From assembly GCA_947628725.1 (NCBI GenBank), contig CANRAQ010000063.1, positions 1 through 5,491 on the forward strand: 5,491 nucleotides of DNA, given 5' to 3'. The position numbers and the translations under genes were made by a program. The notes beneath the pieces are model-generated. The model was not told the DNA's origin. It saw only the letters and a list, made by a program, of their open reading frames with translations, and made no database searches. Position 1 is the stretch's first letter; each line of letters opens with the position of its first letter. The stretch comes from an uncultured Bacilli bacterium (GTDB lineage: Bacteria > Bacillota_I > Bacilli_A > RF39 > UBA660). This document shows positions 1 to 5,413 of this stretch, piece after piece.

Positions 1-2007
1 ACCGTTGATGATTTAAAAGAACTACTTAAACTTTTAAATAAAATGGAAGAAGAGTATAAAGTATATAGAACTAAGAAAGATAGATATATGCTATTTAACA
101 ATAGTAATTTAAAAACAGGTAAATTGCTATCCACTAAAAAAGGATTTGCGTTTGTCGATATTGAAGGTGACGAAGATGTATTTATATCTCAAAGTAACTT
201 AAATGGCGCAATAAATAATGATGAAGTAGTTGTAGAAATAACATCTAAAAAAGGTCTTAAATTAGAAGGAAGAGTAGTAAAAATAATTAAGAGAAATTTA
301 AATCAATTAGTAGGTAAAGTTTATTATAAAAATGGTAAATGTCTAATAGATTTGGATGATAAAAAAGTAAATATAAATGTACATATAGATAATGACAAAA
401 CCATGGGAGCTGTAAGTGGACATAAAGTATTAGTTAGATTACTTAATAAAATAGATAATTTAAATTATAAAGGTGAAATTGTTAAAGTATTAGGTCATAT
501 AGATGATCCAGGGGTAGATATATTAAGTATTGCCGCAAAATATGAAATTGATGAAGAATTTCCTAAGGAGGTTTTAGAACAGTTAAAAGATATACCTGAT
601 CATGTATTAGAAAATGAATATGAAGGTAGAGTGGATTTAAGAGACAATGTAATATTTACTATAGATGGTGATGACACAAAGGATATAGATGATGCTATAA
701 GTATTGAAAAACTTTCAAATGGTAATTATAAATTAGGTGTTCATATTGCGGATGTAAGTTACTATGTTCGTGAAAATACTCCTTTAGATAAAGAGGCTTA
801 TAAAAGAGGTACAAGTGTATATTTAGCTAATACAGTAATACCAATGTTGCCACATCAATTATCAAATGGAATATGCTCATTGAATCCTAATGTTGATAGA
901 TTAGCTATAAGTTGTGTAATGGAAATAAATCCAAATGGAGACATAATAGATTATGATATATTTGAAAGTGTAATTAAATCAAATATTCAAATGACTTATA
1001 AAAATGTAAATAGTATACTTGAAAAAAATATAGTACCAACTGGTTATGAACCTTATGTTGAAAGTTTAAAAGCAATGAGTGAACTCGCTGATATATTAAG
1101 AAAAAACAAAATCAAAAAAGGATATATTGATTTTGAAATAGATGAACCTAAAATTATAACTAATGATAAAGGTGAAGCTATAGATGTAGTATTAAGAGAG
1201 CGTGGTACAGGGGAAAAATTAATAGAAGACTTTATGATAGCAGCCAATGAAACTGTAGCTAGACATATAACTTATATGCAATATCCATTTATATATCGTG
1301 TACATGGTGAACCAAGTGAAGAGAAAATTAATAATTTCTTAAGATATATTAGTATACTAGGTTATAGTGTAAATAAATTAAGAAAGATAACTCCTAAATC
1401 TATACAAAGTTTATTAGAGGAACTTAAGGAGGTAAAAGAATATCCAATATTATCACAATTACTATTAAGAAGTATGCAAAAAGCAGTATATGATAAAAAT
1501 AATATTGGTCACTTTGGACTTGCCAGTAAATGTTATACACATTTTACTTCTCCAATAAGAAGATATCCAGATACAATTGTTCATAGATTACTTAGAACAT
1601 ATTTATTTGATAAAAATATAAAAATGGATACTATAAATTATTGGGATGAAAAATTAATCTCTATATCAGAACATACTTCAGAAAGAGAAAGAGCATCTGT
1701 GGACTGTGAAAGAGAAGTAGATGATATGAAGATGGCTGAATATATGGAAAAACATATAGGAGAAGAATTTACAGGTATAGTTAGTGGCGTTATGAGTTTT
1801 GGAATGTTTATTGAACTTCAAAATAAAATAGAAGGTCTTGTTAGAATTGATGACTTGACTGATGACTATTATACATACGATGAAACAACTTTCTCTTTAA
1901 TTGGAAATAAAAATAAAAGAGGATATAGATTAGGTGATGAAGCAAAAGTAAAAGTTAAATCTGCAAGTAAAATTAATCATACAATAGACTTTACAATAAA
2001 GAGATAG
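1..2007 (+). CDS. rnr: Ribonuclease R (RNB-family 3'-5' exoribonuclease), 5'-partial
   Basis: RNase R degrades structured RNA processively from the 3' end in the cytoplasm and takes part in mRNA turnover, rRNA quality control and decay of trans-translated messages. The frame is open from base 1: fourteen codons before the ATG at 43 read TVDDLKELLKLLNK and, with the following residues, resemble the end of the N-terminal winged-helix region of Firmicute RNase R. The true start is therefore outside the window and the ATG at 43 is internal; probably a few dozen residues are missing. Numbering codons from base 1 (668 visible): first cold-shock domain about 40-82 (KGFAFV at 47-52), second about 101-160, RNB domain about 208-535, S1 domain about 587-666. 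The RNB metal-binding motif TIDGDDTKDIDD supplies Asp222, Asp228, Asp230 and Asp231; RGTGEKLIEDFM begins at 401 and THFTSPIRRYPD spans 513-524. All expected catalytic residues are present. The protein ends directly after S1, without a lysine-rich tail. The family assignment is essentially certain. Confidence 0.97.
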   Translation, partial: TVDDLKELLKLLNKMEEEYKVYRTKKDRYMLFNNSNLKTGKLLSTKKGFAFVDIEGDEDVFISQSNLNGAINNDEVVVEITSKKGLKLEGRVVKIIKRNLNQLVGKVYYKNGKCLIDLDDKKVNINVHIDNDKTMGAVSGHKVLVRLLNKIDNLNYKGEIVKVLGHIDDPGVDILSIAAKYEIDEEFPKEVLEQLKDIPDHVLENEYEGRVDLRDNVIFTIDGDDTKDIDDAISIEKLSNGNYKLGVHIADVSYYVRENTPLDKEAYKRGTSVYLANTVIPMLPHQLSNGICSLNPNVDRLAISCVMEINPNGDIIDYDIFESVIKSNIQMTYKNVNSILEKNIVPTGYEPYVESLKAMSELADILRKNKIKKGYIDFEIDEPKIITNDKGEAIDVVLRERGTGEKLIEDFMIAANETVARHITYMQYPFIYRVHGEPSEEKINNFLRYISILGYSVNKLRKITPKSIQSLLEELKEVKEYPILSQLLLRSMQKAVYDKNNIGHFGLASKCYTHFTSPIRRYPDTIVHRLLRTYLFDKNIKMDTINYWDEKLISISEHTSERERASVDCEREVDDMKMAEYMEKHIGEEFTGIVSGVMSFGMFIELQNKIEGLVRIDDLTDDYYTYDETTFSLIGNKNKRGYRLGDEAKVKVKSASKINHTIDFTIKR

Positions 2008-2028
2008 ACAATATCTCTTTTTTGTTTT
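1998..2028 (+). terminator. Rho-independent terminator-like hairpin at the rnr stop
   Basis: Bases 1998-2006 pair perfectly with 2012-2020 (9 bp, AAAGAGATA against TATCTCTTT) around a 5-nt loop, followed by a T-rich run TTTGTTTT. The rnr stop codon (2005-2007) lies at the top of the 5' arm. Only two of the nine pairs are G-C, so the stem is weak and termination may be partial; some transcription could continue into capA1. It fills most of the 41-bp gap before capA1. Confidence 0.55.
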
Positions 2029-2033
2029 ATAAT
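2005..2033 (+). promoter_or_regulatory. Candidate sigma-A promoter for capA1
   Basis: TAGACA at 2005-2010 matches the -35 consensus TTGACA at 5 of 6 positions. It is separated by exactly 17 nt from a perfect TATAAT at 2028-2033. Transcription would start near 2040, leaving about nine nucleotides before the GTG at 2049. A second perfect TATAAT at 2034-2039 has no good -35 at normal spacing. The element overlaps the rnr terminator hairpin. TATAAT is common by chance in DNA this AT-rich, so support rests mainly on the -35 match and the ideal spacing. Confidence 0.45.
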
Positions 2034-2048
2034 TATAATGGTGGTAGT

Positions 2049-3176
2049 GTGGCAAAAGTACATAAAAGAAAAATCAAGAAAAGTGTTTATCTTTTGTTTA
2101 TATTAATTATAATTATTATATTTTCTATAATATTCATAAACATGATTTCTAACAAAGAAGAAAAAAGTGTTAATGATGATAAAAATATTAATGAAACCAA
2201 TAAAGAAATAGAAAATAAGGATAAAAAAATATCTTTATTTGCAGTAGGAGATGTTTTGATACATGAAAGCGTATATGAGGATGCATATGAAAATGGAACA
2301 TACAATTTTCATAAAATGTTTACCGATATTGAACCAATAGTAAAAAAATATGATTTAAAATTTTGTAATCAAGAATCTACTATAGGTGGAAGTGCCCTAG
2401 GTATAAGTGGATATCCAAGTTTTAATTCACCAGATGAAATTGGTGATGAAATGGTAAATTTAGGTTTTAATTTGATTAGTTTAGCTAACAATCATCTATT
2501 AGATAAAGGTGAAGATGCAGTTTTATATTCGAATAGTTATTGGGATACAAAAAATGTTATAACAGCAGGCTCATATTCTAGTTACGAAGAACAAAACGAA
2601 ATAAAAGTATATGAAAAAAATGGAATAAAATATGCATTTTTAGCGTATACAACTACTTCTAATTCGTCAACTAGTAAAGGATATTTAATAAATATGTATA
2701 GTAATCAAAAAGCATCTAGTGATATTAGTAAAATAAAAGATAAAGTAGATTTAATTATTGTATCTATGCATTGGGGTGAAGAATATAACAATACTCCAAC
2801 AGCAGAACAAAAAAGGATTGCTGAATATTTATCAAATTTAGGAGTAAATGTTATAATAGGACATCATCCACATGTCATACAACCAGTAGATTATGTAGGA
2901 AACACTTTAGTAATATATTCACTAGGAAATTTTATATCAAATCAATTATCAATAGGATTGAATTCTGGTATAGGTTTAATGGTTGGAGTAGATATAACAG
3001 TTTCATCAGATGGTGTTAAGTTTGATAATTTATATAAAGAATTAATTTTACAATATGCGGACAATAGTACAAATTTTAAAGTAATACCTTTTTCTAAACT
3101 AAATGATAAATTACTTAATAATTATAAAAGTGTAGAAGAAGATTATATGAAGATAGTAAATGGTGATGAAAGATGA
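2049..3176 (+). CDS. CapA/PGA_cap-family membrane-anchored protein, copy 1
   Basis: This belongs to the family of CapA/PgsA poly-gamma-glutamate capsule proteins, which have a calcineurin-like metallophosphatase fold; many members lie outside capsule operons and have no proven role. The GTG at 2049 is chosen because it gives 375 aa, matching the 376 aa of the adjacent paralogue, and a normal signal anchor: basic residues 3-11, one membrane helix about 13-32, then an Asn/Glu/Lys-rich linker to about 60. The SD is weak (GGTGGT at 2040-2045, only 3 nt away). A TTG at 2022 in the same frame lies in the terminator T-run and is unlikely. Conserved motifs from the GTG: AVGD with Asp68 and His72, NQE 107-109, LANNH 145-149 with Asp152, MHWGEE 240-245, GHHPH 271-275 and YSLGNF 290-295. 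The catalytic domain should face outside the cell. No pgsB or pgsC partner is visible, so a capsule role is unproven. The stop overlaps the next gene by 4 bp. Confidence 0.88.
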   Translation: MAKVHKRKIKKSVYLLFILIIIIIFSIIFINMISNKEEKSVNDDKNINETNKEIENKDKKISLFAVGDVLIHESVYEDAYENGTYNFHKMFTDIEPIVKKYDLKFCNQESTIGGSALGISGYPSFNSPDEIGDEMVNLGFNLISLANNHLLDKGEDAVLYSNSYWDTKNVITAGSYSSYEEQNEIKVYEKNGIKYAFLAYTTTSNSSTSKGYLINMYSNQKASSDISKIKDKVDLIIVSMHWGEEYNNTPTAEQKRIAEYLSNLGVNVIIGHHPHVIQPVDYVGNTLVIYSLGNFISNQLSIGLNSGIGLMVGVDITVSSDGVKFDNLYKELILQYADNSTNFKVIPFSKLNDKLLNNYKSVEEDYMKIVNGDER

Positions 3177-4303
3177 AAAAAATGAAAGTAAGAAATATTA
3201 TATTAATCGTTATATTAATTATTATAGTTGCATTAAATGCAGTTATTGTATATTCAACAGTGAGTGAAAAAGTTGATAAAAAAACTACTAAACAAGAAGA
3301 GAAAAAACCTGACATAGTAGAGGAAAAAGAAAAAAGAATGTCTTTAGTAGCAGTAGGAGACGCACTTATACATAGTGGAGTTTATTACGATGCAAATATA
3401 GGTAATGGGAACTATGACTTTAGTCATATGTTTACCGATATAACTCCAATCATTGAAAATTATGATTTAAGATATTATAATCAAGAGACTATAATAGGTG
3501 GAAAAAATTTAGGAATATCTAATTATCCATTATTTAATTCTCCTGATGAAATAGGATCAGATTTAGTTAAAGCTGGATTTAATATGGTAAGTTTAGCGAA
3601 CAATCATGCATTAGATAAAGGTGAAACTGGAATATTACATTCAGTAGAATTTTGGAAAAATCAAGGTGTCATAACAAGTGGACAAAATAGTTCATTTGAA
3701 GATAGAGAGAGCAAAATAAAAGTATATGAACAAAATGGAATAAAATATGCATTTATTGCTTATACTGACACAACTAATGGAATAAATGTACCATATGGTA
3801 AGGATTATTTAATCAATGTATATTCAGCTGAACAAGCTAAAAAAGATATAGAAAGTATAAAAGATAAAGTAGATGTAATAATAGTTTCAATGCACTGGGG
3901 TGAAGAATATACACATGAACCTAACGAAACACAAAAAGAAGAGGCAAAATATTTATCAAGTCTTGGAGTAAATTTGATAATAGGTTCACATGCCCATGTA
4001 ATACAACCAGTAGATTATGTAGGTGACACATTAGTAATATATTCTTTAGGTAATTTTATTTCAGCACAATGGACTTTAGGTTTAGAAAATATAATTGGGT
4101 TAATGGTAGGCATGGATATAGTAGTAAAAGATGATAAAGTTACATTTAAAAATGTTGATTATAAACTTTTATATACATACTGTACTACAGGTTATAGAAA
4201 TTTTAAAGTAATACCTTTTTCAAATTTAAATGATGGTATATTAAATAATTACAAATCAGTAGAACAAGAATATTTAGCTATCGTAAATAGAAAGGTAAAT
4301 TAA
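3173..4303 (+). CDS. CapA/PGA_cap-family membrane-anchored protein, copy 2
   Basis: This is a tandem paralogue of the preceding gene, with the same architecture and motif spacing. It has a short basic N-terminus, one membrane helix about residues 8-27, a charged Lys/Glu-rich linker to about 55, then the PGA_cap domain. Motifs: AVGD with Asp63 and His67, NQE 103-105, LANNH 141-145 with Asp148, MHWGEE 240-245, GSHAH 271-275 and YSLGNF 290-295. From residue 240 on, motif positions are identical to copy 1. The ATG at 3173 overlaps the stop of copy 1 (ATGA) and has GGTGA at 3162-3166 with 6-nt spacing, so the two are probably translationally coupled. The GHHPH of copy 1 reads GSHAH here; the HxH pair (273, 275) is kept. 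The stop lies one base before the smpB ATG. It is probably an extracytoplasmic, membrane-tethered enzyme or enzyme-like protein of unknown substrate; poly-gamma-glutamate export is only a family-level possibility. Confidence 0.88.
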   Translation: MKKMKVRNIILIVILIIIVALNAVIVYSTVSEKVDKKTTKQEEKKPDIVEEKEKRMSLVAVGDALIHSGVYYDANIGNGNYDFSHMFTDITPIIENYDLRYYNQETIIGGKNLGISNYPLFNSPDEIGSDLVKAGFNMVSLANNHALDKGETGILHSVEFWKNQGVITSGQNSSFEDRESKIKVYEQNGIKYAFIAYTDTTNGINVPYGKDYLINVYSAEQAKKDIESIKDKVDVIIVSMHWGEEYTHEPNETQKEEAKYLSSLGVNLIIGSHAHVIQPVDYVGDTLVIYSLGNFISAQWTLGLENIIGLMVGMDIVVKDDKVTFKNVDYKLLYTYCTTGYRNFKVIPFSNLNDGILNNYKSVEQEYLAIVNRKVN

Positions 4304-4304
4304 T

Positions 4305-4745
4305 ATGATAGAAATAAAAAATAAAAAAGCAACATTTGATTATTTTATAGAAGAAGAAATAGAAAGTGGTATCGTATTAAAAGGTAGTGAAATAAAATCT
4401 ATTAGATTAGGCCTTGCAAACTTAAAAGATAGTTATGCAATTATAAGAAATGGTGAAGTATTTATCCTTAATATGTATATAGGTAAATATAAAGAAGCAA
4501 ATATATTTAATCATGATGAAAGAAGAACTAGAAAACTTCTATTAAATAAAAAGGAAATACTAAAATTAAGAGATAAGTTAGAAATAAATGGTTACACTTT
4601 AATACCAATAAAATTATATATAAAAAATAATAAAGCAAAAATATTATTAGGGGTTGCTAAAGGTAAGAAAAAATACGATAAAAGAGAGGCATTAAAAGAA
4701 AAAACTATAAAAAGAGATATAGAAATTTCTTTAAAGAATAAATAA
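4305..4745 (+). CDS. smpB: SsrA-binding protein SmpB
   Basis: SmpB binds tmRNA and, with EF-Tu, delivers it to ribosomes stalled without a stop codon, allowing trans-translation and tagging of the unfinished protein. The 146 aa are normal for the family. The family signature is clear throughout: NKKATFDYFIEEEIESGIVL near the N-terminus, GSEIKSIRLGLANLKDSYA (about 27-45), FNHDERRTRKLLL (about 67-79) and LGVAKGKKKYDKRE near 114-127, followed by the basic C-terminal tail that in known SmpB enters the mRNA channel of the ribosome. The start is well supported by AAAGGT at 4291-4296, 8 nt upstream. Only one base separates it from the capA2 stop and no promoter is visible, so it is most likely expressed from the upstream unit. 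The tmRNA gene (ssrA), which follows smpB in some Firmicutes, is not in this window. Recognition is very secure. Confidence 0.97.
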   Translation: MIEIKNKKATFDYFIEEEIESGIVLKGSEIKSIRLGLANLKDSYAIIRNGEVFILNMYIGKYKEANIFNHDERRTRKLLLNKKEILKLRDKLEINGYTLIPIKLYIKNNKAKILLGVAKGKKKYDKREALKEKTIKRDIEISLKNK

Positions 4746-4748
4746 TAC

Positions 4749-4777
4749 TTGCATTTTTAATTTATTTATTATATACT
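4749..4777 (+). promoter_or_regulatory. Candidate sigma-A promoter for spoVG
   Basis: TTGCAT at 4749-4754 (TTG kept, 3 of 6) and TATACT at 4772-4777 (5 of 6 to TATAAT) are separated by exactly 17 nt. Transcription would begin near 4784, giving a leader of about 29 nt that contains the strong SD. It lies in the 67-bp smpB-spoVG gap, in which no terminator hairpin is evident, so read-through from smpB is also possible. No sigma-H-type AGGA box is visible, unlike the known sigma-H promoter of B. subtilis spoVG. Confidence 0.5.
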
Positions 4778-4796
4778 TAAGATGTGAAATGATAGC

Positions 4797-4807
4797 GAGA
4801 GGAGAGG
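4797..4807 (+). promoter_or_regulatory. Strong ribosome binding site that fixes the spoVG start
   Basis: The purine run GAGAGGAGAGG contains AGGAG (4800-4804) 8 nt before the ATG at 4813. It is the strongest SD in the window. An in-frame ATG at 4789 lies upstream of it and would translate through this site, so 4813 is taken as the start. Confidence 0.85.
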
Positions 4808-4812
4808 ATTCT

Positions 4813-5070
4813 ATGAAAATAACGTCAGTCAATGTTCACAAAAAAAACGATGATACAAGAATGAAAGGAATCGCTTCAGTATTACTAGATGATTGTTTTG
4901 TAATTCGTGATATTAGAATAATCGAAGGTAAAGATGGATTATTTATAGCAATGCCAAGCAGAAAAAATGCTGATGGTGAGTATCATGATATAGCGCATCC
5001 AATCAATGCAGAAACTAGAAAATTATTTGAAGATGCAATATTTGAAGAATATAATAAAATAGAAGAGTAG
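4813..5070 (+). CDS. spoVG: Septation/sporulation regulator SpoVG
   Basis: SpoVG is a small nucleic-acid-binding protein widespread in Firmicutes and some other bacteria; in Bacillus it affects asymmetric septation and spore cortex formation, and in other genera it influences capsule and virulence genes. The 85-aa product starts MKITSVNVHK, as the family does, and carries the hallmark blocks DIRIIEGKDGLFIAMPSRK (33-51) and GEYHDIAHPIN (55-65), followed by a C-terminal helix up to residue 85. It is a little shorter than B. subtilis SpoVG (97 aa) because of a short acidic tail ending IEE. The ATG at 4813 is chosen over the in-frame ATG at 4789 because the family N-terminus and the SD both fit it; the longer form would add MIARGEDS, which has no family counterpart. 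It sits 67 bp after smpB with its own candidate promoter and is followed by a terminator-like hairpin, so it may be a single-gene unit. Confidence 0.96.
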   Translation: MKITSVNVHKKNDDTRMKGIASVLLDDCFVIRDIRIIEGKDGLFIAMPSRKNADGEYHDIAHPINAETRKLFEDAIFEEYNKIEE

Positions 5071-5086
5071 AATTTCTACTTTTTTT
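5064..5086 (+). terminator. Rho-independent terminator-like hairpin at the spoVG stop
   Basis: AGTAGA at 5066-5071 pairs with TCTACT at 5075-5080 around a 3-nt loop, and the stem can be extended by A-T and G-T pairs into the following T run (5080-5086). The spoVG stop codon (5068-5070) is inside the 5' arm. Two G-C pairs make it modest in strength, but the uninterrupted T-tract supports termination. Confidence 0.55.
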
Positions 5087-5113
5087 CATATTTTTCAACA
5101 TGCGTCATAATAT
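5086..5113 (+). promoter_or_regulatory. Candidate sigma-E promoter for yabP-yabQ
   Basis: TCATATT at 5086-5092 fits the B. subtilis sigma-E -35 consensus KMATATT at every position. After 13 nt comes CATAATAT at 5106-5113, which keeps CATA and the final T of the -10 consensus CATACANT. yabP is known to be under sigma-E (mother-cell) control in B. subtilis. Transcription would begin near 5120, so the SD (AGGTGA, 5119-5124) would be at the extreme 5' end of the message. The element takes up most of the 58-bp spoVG-yabP gap and starts at the end of the spoVG terminator T-tract. Confidence 0.55.
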
Positions 5114-5128
5114 ATAATAGGTGATAGC

Positions 5129-5413
5129 ATGGACAAGGATATTATAACTGGTAATCACAGCATCAATATAAATCAAAGAAAAAATATATCTATAACTGGT
5201 GTAAAAAAAATAGAAAACTTTGATGAACATGAATTTTTATTAGAAACCAATATGGGTTATATGCAGATAAAAGGAAATAACTTAGAAATAATAAAACTTG
5301 ATACTTATCAAGGGGATATTTCTATAAAAGGAAAAATAGATAGTTTAAATTATCTAGATTCTTCTAAAAAATTAGAAAAACAAGAAAGCGTATTTTCTAA
5401 ACTTTTTAAATGA
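5129..5413 (+). CDS. yabP: Sporulation protein YabP
   Basis: YabP is a small protein needed for sporulation in Bacillus, made in the mother cell under sigma-E; its biochemical role is not known. The 94-aa product matches the family in length and sequence: a variable polar N-terminus (1-18), then ISITGVKKIENFDEHEFLLE (20-39), TNMGYMQIKGNNLEI (40-54), a GDISIKGKIDSLNYLD block (62-77), a charged stretch, and the terminal FSKLFK that B. subtilis YabP also has in similar form. No signal peptide or membrane helix is visible, so it is probably cytoplasmic or peripheral. The ATG at 5129 has AGGTGA at 5119-5124, 4 nt away. The related YqfC family is a possible confusion, but the following yabQ identifies this as YabP. 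Its stop overlaps the yabQ start by 4 bp (ATGA), as expected for a coupled pair. Confidence 0.92.
   Translation: MDKDIITGNHSININQRKNISITGVKKIENFDEHEFLLETNMGYMQIKGNNLEIIKLDTYQGDISIKGKIDSLNYLDSSKKLEKQESVFSKLFK

Noticed and set aside
43..45. ATG at 43 as the start of rnr
   Set aside because: The frame is open back to base 1 and the upstream residues resemble the N-terminal region of RNase R; no SD lies at proper distance. It is an internal methionine.
1053..1247. Reverse-strand open frame inside rnr (similar ones at 2087-2305 and 3115-3315)
   Set aside because: They lie opposite well-conserved coding sequence, have low-complexity hydrophobic translations typical of antisense AT-rich DNA, and show no family likeness.
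2022..2024. TTG at 2022 as the capA1 start
   Set aside because: It falls in the T-run of the rnr terminator with no SD, and adds residues that the paralogue lacks. The GTG at 2049 fits the signal anchor and the paralogue length.
2049..4303. A poly-gamma-glutamate capsule operon
   Set aside because: Only CapA-type genes are present; no CapB/PgsB ligase or CapC/PgsC membrane protein is nearby, so a capsule system is not supported.
4727..4738. Palindrome TTCTTTAAAGAA at the end of smpB as a terminator
   Set aside because: It has no loop and no following T-run, and it is coding sequence; such short palindromes are frequent in AT-rich DNA.
4789..4791. ATG at 4789 as the spoVG start
   Set aside because: It lies upstream of the strong SD and only about 5 nt after the predicted transcription start; the family N-terminus begins at 4813.
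4746..4812. tmRNA gene (ssrA) after smpB
   Set aside because: The gap is only 67 bp, far too short, and no tRNA-like ends are visible.
5113..5118. TATAAT as a sigma-A -10 for yabP
   Set aside because: Its transcription start would fall inside or past the SD, and there is no -35 at 17 nt. The sigma-E reading fits better.
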